Assembly: GCA_045637775.1 (NCBI GenBank)
Contig: JAZUAC010000037.1
Span: forward strand, 35,128 to 99,127
Direction of reading: 5' to 3'
Length of the DNA: 64,000 nt
DNA from: UMGS172 sp045637775
Lineage (GTDB): Bacteria > Bacillota > Clostridia > Oscillospirales > Acutalibacteraceae
Shown here: piece by piece, positions 35,741 through 44,223 of the stretch
Position numbering within the stretch: position 1 is the first letter of the stretch
Layout: each line of letters begins with the position of its first letter
The notes under the pieces: generated by a model
The model's input: the letters and a program-made list of their open reading frames with translations, nothing else
Told to the model about the DNA's origin: nothing
The model's database searches: none
Position numbers and translations under genes: made by a program

Positions 35741-35754
35741 TCGTGTGATTTTGA

Positions 35755-35786
35755 TTTTAGTATTGATTCATGAATCAATACTAAAA
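35755..35786. repeat. Perfect 32-base palindrome
   Basis: 16-base arms with no loop, centred on ATTCATGAAT at 35770/35771. It could be a regulator site or a cruciform-forming repeat. Confidence 0.7.
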
Positions 35787-35835
35787 ATCTCTATTTATGA
35801 AACCTTCCTTTGATAAGGGTGGCGAATTGGGAGGC

Positions 35836-35870
35836 AAAAAAACAACCACTGCTTTTGGCGGTGGTTGTTT
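35836..35870 (-). terminator. Terminator of alpha/beta hydrolase gene
   Basis: On the minus strand, AAACAACCAC / GTGGTTGTTT is followed by a T-run. Confidence 0.8.
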
Positions 35871-35895
35871 GGGAAATATTATGAAAATAGCTACA

Positions 35896-36882
35896 TTAGA
35901 CGCTATTTCCACGCTTACAATTTAACTCACAATCGACCCTATAGTGCTCAATCGTGAATTTTGCAAGCGTTTCGAGGTACTTTTCGGGTTCTATAACAAA
36001 ACAAAGTCCGTGTCCGGCTTTGGGCATCGAAACCAACTGTTTTTCGGCACTGCATGCGTTGAAATTTTCAACGCTCATCTCATAGGGGACAAAATCATCG
36101 GCTTGACCGTGATAAAAAATTGTAGGTAATTTTGAGACTTTTACATTTTCAATGGCGGGGCTTTCTTCCAAATTAAAACCGCCGTAAATTCGAGCCCCAA
36201 GCTTTACAAACGGGTAAAGCAATGATGCTGGGAGTTTCATTTGCTTGATAACCTTCTTTATAATTGCATCGGCCGAGGTATAACCGCAATCGGCCAACAC
36301 GCCGACAACATTATCCGGTAATTTCTTGCCCGAAGCCATAAGCACGGTTGAGGCACCCATCGAGATTCCGCAAAGTATGATTTTTGCGTCTTTGTCGATA
36401 TTGCTTATTATGTAATCAATCCAATCAAGGCAATCTCGATGTTCTTTCACGCCAAAGGTGATGACATGACCTTCACTTCTTCCGCAAGCGCGTTGGTCAA
36501 TAATAAGGCAACTGCGTCCCAACGAAAAGCAACGCTGAATGCCGCCGCAAAGGTCGCGTTCCGAGGTTCCGCGGTAGCCGTGCATCATTAGTTCGATCGG
36601 TGCACCTTTTTTGTATTCATAAAATTTGCCTTTTAGCTTTAATCCGTCAAAAGATGTTATTTCGGCATCGATGCAAGGGATGTTTCGGGCTTCTTTTTGC
36701 CAGGCAATCATCTGCTCACGAAAAGGCTCATATATTTTGCCCGGAGGAATGTCAAACTCGGGTGCTTTTTTCTCTTTTCTGCGAGATGTGAAAAAAGTCA
36801 GATAAAAGCAGACAAAAGATATAAGCAACACCAAAACGGCAATCGAACCGCCAATGCCTAATGCCCAATAGAAAACATTCAT
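35896..36882 (-). CDS. Membrane-anchored alpha/beta hydrolase
   Basis: 328 residues. One N-terminal membrane segment (residues 5-30) anchors a hydrolase domain. The nucleophile elbow is GISMGAS near residue 180 (Ser). The oxyanion region is MHGYRGTSERD near 95. The acid is in FYHGQADDFVP near 255, and the histidine in KAGHGLCFV near 290. It is probably an esterase or peptidase-like hydrolase of the S9/BAAT-like group; substrate unknown. ATG 36882 is preferred over one 14 codons upstream because AAAGGA precedes it. Confidence 0.86.
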   Translation of the reverse strand: MNVFYWALGIGGSIAVLVLLISFVCFYLTFFTSRRKEKKAPEFDIPPGKIYEPFREQMIAWQKEARNIPCIDAEITSFDGLKLKGKFYEYKKGAPIELMMHGYRGTSERDLCGGIQRCFSLGRSCLIIDQRACGRSEGHVITFGVKEHRDCLDWIDYIISNIDKDAKIILCGISMGASTVLMASGKKLPDNVVGVLADCGYTSADAIIKKVIKQMKLPASLLYPFVKLGARIYGGFNLEESPAIENVKVSKLPTIFYHGQADDFVPYEMSVENFNACSAEKQLVSMPKAGHGLCFVIEPEKYLETLAKFTIEHYRVDCELNCKRGNSV

Positions 36883-37022
36883 GGTATCAAATCCTTTCAC
36901 AATTATTATAATATAAAAATTCAAAATTTCAACAATTTATATAAATGTTGCAAATTACAAAATGCTTGCTTTTTATACTGTTTAAGGTTAAAATAACCTT
37001 GATAGAAAAGGATGGTGGAGCT

Positions 37023-38315
37023 GTGAAAACACGGGATATTGAAGTTAATTATAAAAATAAAAAGCGTTACAAAACAGCTAAATATCCTATACGACAGCCT
37101 ATTGTTTTGTCATGGCTTATTTCGATTTTGTCGTGGTTTATGCTTATAGGTAAGAAGCATAGGATAGAAAAGGTTAACATGGAAGGACTTAAAGGTCCGT
37201 ACATGCTATTGAGCAACCACATGTATTTTATCGACTTTGAGTTGACAGCGGTGGGTCTTTTCGGCAAGCGAATGAACAATGTTGTGAGTATTGACGGATT
37301 CTATCGCCGCCCGTGGTTGCTTGAATTGATAGGTGCTATCTGCACACGTAAATATACCATGGATCTTCACCTTGTGAAGTCTATCAACCGCGTTTTGAAA
37401 AGGGGAGATGTGCTTTCAATGTACCCCGAGGCAAGGTATTCGCCCTGCGGTATCACCTCGTATATCCCTGAGTCGTTAGGAAAATTGATAAAGAAAAACG
37501 GTGTTCCTGTTGTTGCGGTGGTGCATCACGGAAACTATCTTCACTCACCGTTCTGGAATTTCCGTAAAAAGCGCAAGGTTCCGCTTCACACTGTTATGAC
37601 GCAGATACTCACTGCCGACGATGTCAAAAAAATGACGGCAGATGAGATATATGATGCCGTTAAAAAGGCTTTGGAGTATGATGATTACCGCTATCAAAAA
37701 GAAAACGGCATACTTATAACCGAGCCGTTCAGAGCTGAAGGTCTGCATAAAGTTTTGTACCAGTGTCCACATTGCAAGACTGAATCGAAAATGGATTCTG
37801 AAGGAACCGAGATATTCTGTAAAGAGTGCGGGAAGCGTTGGAATTTGAATGAGGACGGCACACTGTCGGCTTTATCGGGTGAGACCGAGTTTTCGCACAT
37901 TCCCGATTGGTTCCGTTGGGAGCGAACTGAAGTTGAAAAGCAGATTGCAAGCGGGGAATACTCCTTTTCTGATGAGGTTGAGGTTTATTCCATGCCAAGG
38001 TGTTGGAAATTTGAAAAGTTGGGCAATGCAACGCTGACTCACGATATAGAAAACGGTTTTATATTAAAGGGTCACTACAACGGTGAGGACTATTTCATCA
38101 ACCGTTCACCCATGCAGACTAACAGCTTGCACATTGAGTATGATTATTGCTATATAAAGCCGTTTGACTGTGTGGATATTTCAACCGAGAACGATTCGTT
38201 CTACTGCTATTTTAAAACACGTGAAAATGTTGTTACCAAGCTTGCCTTTGCAACCGAGATTCTTTATCAAAGGGGTTTGAAACAGGTCAAGGAAACAAAT
38301 ACGGAAAAAGCATAA
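37023..38315 (+). CDS. PlsC-like acyltransferase with C-terminal zinc ribbon
   Basis: 430 residues. The N-terminal acyltransferase has the H(X4)D motif in SNHMYFID near residue 65 and a glycerophosphate-binding-like MYPEARYSP near 135 (Glu-Ala where Glu-Gly is usual). After residue 240 comes a four-cysteine zinc ribbon (CPHCKTES ... CKECGKRW), then a beta-rich domain to the end. 1-acylglycerol-3-phosphate acyltransferases normally lack such a tail. The start is GTG at 37023 with GGTGGAG before it. It should act at the inner membrane on phospholipid or lysophospholipid; the role of the ribbon is unknown. Confidence 0.82.
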   Translation: MKTRDIEVNYKNKKRYKTAKYPIRQPIVLSWLISILSWFMLIGKKHRIEKVNMEGLKGPYMLLSNHMYFIDFELTAVGLFGKRMNNVVSIDGFYRRPWLLELIGAICTRKYTMDLHLVKSINRVLKRGDVLSMYPEARYSPCGITSYIPESLGKLIKKNGVPVVAVVHHGNYLHSPFWNFRKKRKVPLHTVMTQILTADDVKKMTADEIYDAVKKALEYDDYRYQKENGILITEPFRAEGLHKVLYQCPHCKTESKMDSEGTEIFCKECGKRWNLNEDGTLSALSGETEFSHIPDWFRWERTEVEKQIASGEYSFSDEVEVYSMPRCWKFEKLGNATLTHDIENGFILKGHYNGEDYFINRSPMQTNSLHIEYDYCYIKPFDCVDISTENDSFYCYFKTRENVVTKLAFATEILYQRGLKQVKETNTEKA

Positions 38316-38397
38316 TTGGAAAATCGTATATAATTAAACAGAAGACCTTTAAGTAACTTCCTCTGATGAAGAAGCTACTGTCCACTACAAAATAAAT

Positions 38398-38427
38398 AGG
38401 CTCCCCTTGAAAATGCAAGGGGAGCCT
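38398..38427. repeat. Perfect hairpin
   Basis: AGGCTCCCCTTG / CAAGGGGAGCCT with a short A-rich loop. No T-run follows, so I call it a repeat and not a terminator. Confidence 0.65.
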
Positions 38428-38460
38428 ATGCCATCCCTACAAATGTTAATTCGCTGTTTA

Positions 38461-38510
38461 GTAGGGGCGCATCGTGATGCGCCCGCGGTCGATTCGTGAA
38501 TCGACCCTAC
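38461..38510. repeat. GTAGGGGCG palindromic element, complete copy
   Basis: 50 bases bounded by GTAGGG and CCCTAC, with two internal dyads (GGCGCATCGTGATGCGCC and GGTCGATTCGTGAATCGACC). Related copies or halves occur at 22435 and 51277, so it is a dispersed small element. Confidence 0.82.
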
Positions 38511-38616
38511 GATTCTGATGTTTATAAAAGTAAATGTTTAATAAAGTATCACTTTTGGTATAATATCAAACAACGCGGGAAAACTGTTTACAAAAGTTTT
38601 GAAAGGATGAAATGAA

Positions 38617-39051
38617 ATGGTAGAACAGGATACCGTGAAATTATTGCGAGAGTGTGATGCGGGTGTCACAATGGGCATTGATTCTATCGACCAAGTGAGA
38701 AACCATGTGAAATCGCAGAAGTTGAAGGATTATTTGGTGGAATGTCGCCGTGAACACGACAAGCTCAACAGCGAGATTCAGTCACTTTTGGACCAATACG
38801 GCGACGACGGTAAAAGCCCTAACCCAATAGCCAAAGGTATGTCGTGGATAAAAACTAATGTAAAGCTCGGACTTGAGGATTCTGACACAACAGTTGCCGA
38901 CCTTATGACCGATGGTTGCAATATGGGTGTGAAGTCCTTAAACCGTTACCTTAACGAATATAAGGCGGCTGACGAAAAGTCGAAGGACATCACCAAACGC
39001 CTTATTAAGTTGGAAGAAAATCTTGCAACCGATATTAGAGGGTATCTTTGA
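38617..39051 (+). CDS. Ferritin-like DUF2383-type helical protein
   Basis: 144 residues, all helical. It has RECDAGVTMGIDSIDQV at the start, a charged middle, and GCNMGVKSLNRYLNEY near residue 105. It resembles the DUF2383/PA2169 four-helix bundle family; metal binding and function are unproven. A TATAAT box lies about 55 bases upstream, and AAAGGA precedes the ATG. It is a single gene. The next promoter starts 13 bases after its stop. Confidence 0.72.
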   Translation: MVEQDTVKLLRECDAGVTMGIDSIDQVRNHVKSQKLKDYLVECRREHDKLNSEIQSLLDQYGDDGKSPNPIAKGMSWIKTNVKLGLEDSDTTVADLMTDGCNMGVKSLNRYLNEYKAADEKSKDITKRLIKLEENLATDIRGYL

Positions 39052-39063
39052 GCTTTAAAATGC

Positions 39064-39092
39064 TTGACATTTTGATTTGACGGTGGTATTAT
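39064..39092 (+). promoter_or_regulatory. Promoter of the T-box/trpB transcript
   Basis: TTGACA, 17 bases, TATTAT. Confidence 0.8.
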
Positions 39093-39098
39093 ACTACT

Positions 39099-39366
39099 GT
39101 AAACCGTTGAGGCGGAGATAACGGCGATCATGCCTTTACAGAGAGTCCGTGTTGCTGAGAATCGGGCGTGAAACAGGTCGTCAAATGGACCGCTGAGGGT
39201 GTAGTGAAATGTTGGAGTGTTTCAACAGAGTATTCTGCAACGTGAGGGCTACGTTAGTGCCAAGGGTATGAAGTACCTAAAAGTGCGTGTTTTACACGAA
39301 TCAAGGTGGCACCGCGGATAATCTCAAATTATTCGTCCTTGGCAGGAAACTGCCGAGGACTTTTTT
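39099..39366 (+). ncRNA. T-box riboswitch, tryptophan-specific
   Basis: A tRNA-sensing leader. The conserved AAGGTGGCACCGCGG T-box is at 39303-39317. Stem I features (GAGAGTCCGTGTTGCTGAGAA) are at 39140-39162. The specifier position after CAAA reads TGG (39186-39188), the Trp codon, followed by ACCGCTGAG as in known T-boxes. The terminator stem GTCCTTGGCA / TGCCGAGGAC (39335-39360) is followed by T6. Uncharged tRNA-Trp should switch on trpB downstream. Confidence 0.93.
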
Positions 39367-39488
39367 GTTGCATTGGAGAGGATTTTGTGATAATATTATC
39401 GAAGCGATGGCGTAGCCATAATTAAATTTTGACAGTTCAACTTATTTTGTTAACCGTTGGTATGCGTTTGGTGTTAGGTTTTTTTTTG

Positions 39489-39615
39489 AGCCTTCCCCGG
39501 TGGGGGGGAAGGTGGGAGCCGCTTGCGGCTGACGGATGAGGCGTTTAGTTCAAGACGACTCCTCATCCACCACTGCGCTTCGCTTGCGGTCCCCCTTCTC
39601 CCGCAGGAGAAGGCT
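39489..39615. repeat. MITE-like element between T-box and trpB
   Basis: 127 bases with terminal inverted repeats AGCCTTCCC / GAGAAGGCT and inner GGATGAGG / CCTCATCC. It resembles CCTTCCCC-GGATGAGG elements scattered in Clostridia. It lies in the transcribed leader, 46 bases before the trpB start, and could fold into a stable RNA. Confidence 0.75.
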
Positions 39616-39660
39616 TTCGCACAATTTTAACTATTGTTTATATATTTGGAGGAAATTAAA

Positions 39661-40881
39661 ATGAAACTTAATGGCGTTGATTTTGATACATATTTTAACA
39701 ACTACCCTGATAAGGACGGATATTTTGGAAAGTATGGCGGTGTTTATATTGACGATAAACTCAAAGCTGCTATGGCCGAGATTACCGAGGCTTATTTTTC
39801 GATCTGTCAGTCGCGTAAATTCATTGCAGAGCTCAGAAGAATCAGAAAAGAGTTTCAGGGCAGACCCACTCCCGTAACCCATCTTGAAAGATTGTCTGAC
39901 GCTTTGGGCGGCAAGGTTCAGCTTTATGCAAAAAGGGAGGACCTTAACCATTCGGGCGCTCATAAGCTCAACCACTGCATGGGTGAGGCTTTGCTTGCAA
40001 AATATATGGGCAAGAAAAAGGTCATTGCCGAAACAGGTGCAGGTCAGCACGGTGTTGCTCTTGCTACCGCTGCTGCTTACTTCGGTCTTGAGTGCGATAT
40101 TTATATGGGCTCGGTCGACATTAAAAAGCAGGCTCCCAACGTTGCCCGTATGAAGATTTTGGGCGCTAATGTTGTTGAGGTTACACACGGTCTCAAGACT
40201 CTTAAAGAGGCTGTTGATGCCGCTTTCGACGCATATAGCAAGGAGTACAAGGATTCTATTTACTGCATCGGCTCTGTTTTGGGCCCCCATCCGTTCCCTA
40301 TGATGGTTCGTGATTTCCAGAGCGTTGTCGGTATTGAGGCAAGAGAGCAGTTTATTGAGATGACCGGTCATTTGCCTACATCTATCGTTGCTTGTGTTGG
40401 CGGCGGCTCCAATGCCGCAGGTCTTTTTGCAGGCTTCTTGAATGACCCTGTTGATATTTACGGAATCGAACCTTTGGGTCGCGGCCCCAAGCTTGGCGAC
40501 CATGCCGCAAGTTTGAAATACGGCACCGAGGGCATTATGCACGGCTTTAACAGTATTATGCTTAAGGATGAAAACGGTGACCCTGCACCTGTTTACTCGG
40601 TAGCTTCGGGTCTTGACTATCCTTCTTCCGGTCCCGAGCACGCTTTCTTGCAGGATATCGGACGCGTTAAGTATGATGTTATCGATGATGAGGAGACCAT
40701 TGATGCCTTCTTCAAGCTTGCACGTTTGGAGGGCATCATCCCCGCAATCGAGTCTTCGCATGCCGTTGCTTACGGTATGAAGCTTGCCAAGACCATGGAT
40801 CACGGTTCTATTCTTATTAACCTTTCGGGTCGCGGTGACAAGGATATGGATTATGTCCTTGAGAATTTTGGCATGAGATAA
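39661..40881 (+). CDS. trpB: Tryptophan synthase beta chain (stand-alone)
   Basis: 406 residues. The PLP lysine is Lys102 in HSGAHKLNH, and AETGAGQHGVA with the catalytic Glu follows. The phosphate-binding loop is GGGSNAAG near residue 248. It makes tryptophan from indole or indoleglycerol phosphate with serine. No trpA or other trp genes adjoin, so it may salvage free indole in the gut; this is inference. The Trp T-box upstream supports the function. ATG 39661 has TGGAGG before it. A terminator follows. Confidence 0.94.
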   Translation: MKLNGVDFDTYFNNYPDKDGYFGKYGGVYIDDKLKAAMAEITEAYFSICQSRKFIAELRRIRKEFQGRPTPVTHLERLSDALGGKVQLYAKREDLNHSGAHKLNHCMGEALLAKYMGKKKVIAETGAGQHGVALATAAAYFGLECDIYMGSVDIKKQAPNVARMKILGANVVEVTHGLKTLKEAVDAAFDAYSKEYKDSIYCIGSVLGPHPFPMMVRDFQSVVGIEAREQFIEMTGHLPTSIVACVGGGSNAAGLFAGFLNDPVDIYGIEPLGRGPKLGDHAASLKYGTEGIMHGFNSIMLKDENGDPAPVYSVASGLDYPSSGPEHAFLQDIGRVKYDVIDDEETIDAFFKLARLEGIIPAIESSHAVAYGMKLAKTMDHGSILINLSGRGDKDMDYVLENFGMR

Positions 40882-40894
40882 TTGAGATTTTTGG

Positions 40895-40934
40895 TAGTGG
40901 TTGTGTTCGAAACTGGACACAACCACTATATTTT
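40895..40934 (+). terminator. Terminator after trpB
   Basis: TAGTGGTTGTGT / ACACAACCACTA is followed by TATTTTG. The U-run is short. Confidence 0.7.
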
Positions 40935-40990
40935 GTGCACGGTGCACGACTGAACCTCAAAATTTTGTGTTAAAATTTATGTTTTAGGTG

Positions 40991-41019
40991 TTGACAAAAC
41001 AATATGCTGTGTGTATAAT
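40991..41019 (+). promoter_or_regulatory. Promoter of the pfl transcript
   Basis: Consensus TTGACA, 17 bases, TATAAT. Start predicted near 41026. Confidence 0.88.
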
Positions 41020-41025
41020 ATGGGT

Positions 41026-41160
41026 ACAACATTTACATGACTGACGGATCAGAGTGATAACACTCGTGGAATGTAAATGCCGAAAGCACAAAGTGCTTAA
41101 TGCCGACCGTCTGGGCAGATCAGTTTGCATTTACAAACTGACCTGTCTTTTTGCTTTTTT
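41026..41160 (+). ncRNA. ZTP riboswitch (pfl motif)
   Basis: The leader contains TGACTGACGG near its 5' end and CCGACCGTCTGGGCA at 41103-41117, matching the conserved halves of the ZTP/ZMP-sensing pfl RNA. The pseudoknot partners lie on each side of a variable hairpin. An expression platform follows: AGATCAGTTT / AAACTGACCT and a T-rich run to 41160. High ZTP signals folate (one-carbon) shortage and should turn on the downstream formate-producing enzyme. Confidence 0.88.
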
Positions 41161-41192
41161 ATAGGTCAGTTCTTCAAAAGGAGGAATTTTTA

Positions 41193-43424
41193 GTGGAACA
41201 CAAAAATTGGAAAGGATTTAAACAAGGTGTCTGGCAGAATGAAATCAACGTGCGCGATTTCATTCAGCAGAACTATACCGAATATAAGGGTGATGCTGCC
41301 TTTTTGACAGGCGCAACACCGAGAACCCAAACTTTGATGAAAAGGGTTGAGAGCCTGTTTCTGCTTGAACGTCAGTTTGGTGGCGTTTTGGATATTGATA
41401 CCGCAACGGTTTCTTCACTGACAAGCTTTTCGCCCGGATATATCGATAAGGACAATGAATTGATTGTAGGACTGCAGACCAACCGACCTTTGAAGCGTTC
41501 CGTAAACCCCTTCGGCGGTATGCGTATGGTTCGTCAGGCATGTGAGGCTTACGGCTATAAGCTTTCCAAAAAGGTTGAGGAAGAGTTTCGTTTCAGAACC
41601 ACCCATAACGACGGTGTTTTCAGAGCTTATACCGACGAAATGCGTCAGGCAAGAAAGTGTCACGTTATAACAGGTTTACCTGATGCCTACGGTCGCGGCA
41701 GAATTATTGGCGACTACCGTCGTGTGGCACTTTATGGTGTGGACAGGCTTATTGAGGAAAAGAAGAAGGATAAGGAAAGCCTGTCGGATTATGCCTTTAG
41801 CACCGCTACCATCCGTTTGGATGAGGAGCTTTATCAGCAGATAGCTTTCTTGGGATATCTTAAAGAAATGGCTCAGATGTATGGCTTTGACATTAGTCAG
41901 CCTGCCGAAAACGCAAAAGAGGCTATTCAATGGACTTATTTTGCATACCTTGGTGCTATCAAGGAGCAAAACGGTGCTGCTATGTCCTTGGGTCGCGTCA
42001 GCTCTTTCTTTGATATCTATATTGAACGTGATATCAATAACGGTATATTAACTGAGGAAACCGCACAGGAGTTGATGGATGATTTCGTTATCAAGCTCCG
42101 TATGGCACGCCATTTGAGAACTCCCGAATACAATGAGCTGTTTGGCGGTGACCCCATGTGGATAACCGAAGCAGTTGGCGGTATGGGTGAGGACGGACGT
42201 ACACTTGTTACTAAGTCGAGCTTCAGAATGCTCAACACTCTCTACACTCTCGGACCTTCTCCCGAGCCCAACCTTACTGTTTTGTGGTCAACCGCATTGC
42301 CCGAAGGATTTAAAAAGTTCTGTGCCAAGGTATCGAGCGATACCGACTCGATTCAGTATGAGAACGATGATGTGATGCGTCCTATTTACGGCGATGATTA
42401 TGCTATCGCATGCTGTGTTTCGGCTATGAAAATCGGTAAGCAGATGCAGTTCTTCGGTGCTCGTTGCAATTTGGCGAAGCTTTTGCTTATTGCTATCAAC
42501 GGAGGTTATGACACCACAAGCGGCATCCATATAGGCCCCCAAATGCCAGTGCTTTCAGGCGATAAGCTTGACTATGAGACTGTCAGCGAGCGCTTTGATA
42601 TTTATATTGCATGGTTGTCAAAGTTGTACGTGAATACCATGAATGTTATTCACTACATGCACGATAAGTATGCCTATGAGAAGATTCAAATGGCGTTGCA
42701 CGATACCGATGTTGAGCGTTTTATGGCTTTTGGTATTGCAGGTCTTTCGGTTGTTGCCGACTCCTTGAGTGCTATAAAATTTGCCCAAGTTCGTCCTATT
42801 TTTGATGACAACGGTTATATTATTGAGTTTGACACTGTCGGAAGCTTCCCGAAATACGGTAACGATGATGACCGTGTTGATCTTATCGCCAAGGAAATGA
42901 CCCATAAGGTCATTACCGAACTTCGCAAGACACCGACCTACCGCAAGGCTATACATACCTTGTCGGTATTAACCATTACATCTAATGTTATGTATGGACG
43001 TAACACCGGTGCAACACCCGACGGCAGAAAGGCCGCCGCACCCTTTGCGCCCGGCGCTAACCCCATGCACAACCGTGAAGAAAACGGTGCATTGGCTTCT
43101 TTGAACTCGGTTGCAAAATTGAGCTATGATGACTGCCGTGACGGTATTTCCAACACCTTCTCTATCACTCCCGAGGCTTTGGGCAAGACTGAGGATGAGC
43201 GTGTTGATAACCTTGTTTCCATACTCGATGGTTACTTTGCCAAGAAGGCTCACCATATTAATGTCAATGTTTTGAACCGAGAAACTCTTATGAAGGCTTA
43301 TGAGGATCCTGAGGCTTATCCCAACCTTACCATCCGCGTTTCGGGTTATGCCGTTAACTTCCACAAGCTGTCGCGTGAGCAACAACGTGAGGTTATCAGC
43401 CGTACCTTCCATATGGCACTATGA
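41193..43424 (+). CDS. pflB: Formate C-acetyltransferase (pyruvate formate-lyase)
   Basis: 743 residues of normal PFL size. The adjacent catalytic cysteines are Cys407-Cys408 (IACCVSAMKIG). The glycyl radical is Gly718 in RVSGYAVNF. It splits pyruvate with CoA to acetyl-CoA and formate under anaerobic conditions, supplying ATP and one-carbon units. The GTG at 41193 has AAAGGAGGA before it; earlier codons lie in the riboswitch terminator. It overlaps its activase by four bases. Confidence 0.97.
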   Translation: MEHKNWKGFKQGVWQNEINVRDFIQQNYTEYKGDAAFLTGATPRTQTLMKRVESLFLLERQFGGVLDIDTATVSSLTSFSPGYIDKDNELIVGLQTNRPLKRSVNPFGGMRMVRQACEAYGYKLSKKVEEEFRFRTTHNDGVFRAYTDEMRQARKCHVITGLPDAYGRGRIIGDYRRVALYGVDRLIEEKKKDKESLSDYAFSTATIRLDEELYQQIAFLGYLKEMAQMYGFDISQPAENAKEAIQWTYFAYLGAIKEQNGAAMSLGRVSSFFDIYIERDINNGILTEETAQELMDDFVIKLRMARHLRTPEYNELFGGDPMWITEAVGGMGEDGRTLVTKSSFRMLNTLYTLGPSPEPNLTVLWSTALPEGFKKFCAKVSSDTDSIQYENDDVMRPIYGDDYAIACCVSAMKIGKQMQFFGARCNLAKLLLIAINGGYDTTSGIHIGPQMPVLSGDKLDYETVSERFDIYIAWLSKLYVNTMNVIHYMHDKYAYEKIQMALHDTDVERFMAFGIAGLSVVADSLSAIKFAQVRPIFDDNGYIIEFDTVGSFPKYGNDDDRVDLIAKEMTHKVITELRKTPTYRKAIHTLSVLTITSNVMYGRNTGATPDGRKAAAPFAPGANPMHNREENGALASLNSVAKLSYDDCRDGISNTFSITPEALGKTEDERVDNLVSILDGYFAKKAHHINVNVLNRETLMKAYEDPEAYPNLTIRVSGYAVNFHKLSREQQREVISRTFHMAL

Positions 43425-44119
43425 TAGGTAAGGTGCATTCCATTCAAAGTCTTGGTACGGTTGACGGACCGGGTGTCCGTTCGGTAGTGTTTATGCAAGG
43501 GTGTCCGCTTCGTTGCGGTTGCTGTCATAATCCCGACACTTGGGACGTGAATGGCGGTACCGAATATACCTCCGAAGAAATAGTCCGGAAGGTGGTTCGC
43601 TTTAAGGAATATTTTGGGGAAAACGGTGGTATAACCGTTTCGGGCGGTGAACCGATTTTGCAGGCGGAGTTTGTGAAAGAGGTTTTTGAGCTTTGTCATA
43701 ATGAAGGCATAAACACCTGCCTTGACACATCGGGGTGTGTTTTGAACGGTGCCGTTGAGGAGTTGTTGAGCACTTGTGACCGTGTTTTGCTCGATATTAA
43801 GTATACCTGCCAAAAACACTATCAAGAGTATGTCGGTTGCGAACTGACGCAGGTATTGGAATTTTTGAGGTTTTTGGATGACAAAAAAATACCTACAACG
43901 ATTAGGCAGGTTATAATCCCGTCCTTAAACGACGATGAGGAAAGCGTGAAAGAACTCAAAATCATCGCCGAGCAACACAAGTGTGTTGATAAGGTTGAGT
44001 TATTGCCGTTTAGAAAGATATGTCAGACCAAATATGATTCTATGGGTATCGAATTTAAGTTTGGCGATATTCCTGAACCGAGCTTTGAGACTATGGAAGC
44101 TTTAAACAAAATACTGTAA
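43421..44119 (+). CDS. pflA: Pyruvate formate-lyase activating enzyme
   Basis: 232 residues. The radical-SAM 4Fe-4S cluster motif CPLRCGCC uses Cys28, Cys32 and Cys35. A later GGITVSGGEPILQ near residue 70 binds SAM. It makes the glycyl radical on PflB. The start overlaps the pflB stop (ATGA), so the pair is co-translated. A strong terminator follows. Confidence 0.96.
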   Translation: MIGKVHSIQSLGTVDGPGVRSVVFMQGCPLRCGCCHNPDTWDVNGGTEYTSEEIVRKVVRFKEYFGENGGITVSGGEPILQAEFVKEVFELCHNEGINTCLDTSGCVLNGAVEELLSTCDRVLLDIKYTCQKHYQEYVGCELTQVLEFLRFLDDKKIPTTIRQVIIPSLNDDEESVKELKIIAEQHKCVDKVELLPFRKICQTKYDSMGIEFKFGDIPEPSFETMEALNKIL

Positions 44120-44124
44120 CTTTT

Positions 44125-44160
44125 AAGAGCTGTCGGTTTTTCGACAGCTCTTGTTTGTTT
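44125..44160 (+). terminator. Terminator after pflA
   Basis: AAGAGCTGTCG / CGACAGCTCTT is followed by GTTTGTTT. Confidence 0.88.
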
Positions 44161-44187
44161 GACAATAAAGTGTTGATTTGATATAAT
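44159..44187 (+). promoter_or_regulatory. Promoter for P-loop kinase-like gene
   Basis: TTGACA, 17 bases, TATAAT, both consensus, directly after the previous terminator. Confidence 0.85.
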
Positions 44188-44223
44188 GACAGTGAAATTT
44201 CGGCGTATCGGAGGTGGAGACAG

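Noticed and set aside
36883..36924. Longer start for the alpha/beta hydrolase
   Set aside because: The extra 14 codons have no ribosome site, whereas AAAGGA precedes the internal ATG, which also leaves a normal membrane anchor.
38398..38427. Intrinsic terminator after the acyltransferase
   Set aside because: The hairpin is perfect but no T-run follows; listed as a repeat.
39631..40947. 438-codon open frame on the minus strand opposite trpB
   Set aside because: It is a shadow of a strongly recognised gene with riboswitch, ribosome site and catalytic motifs on the plus strand. Its protein has no recognisable motif.
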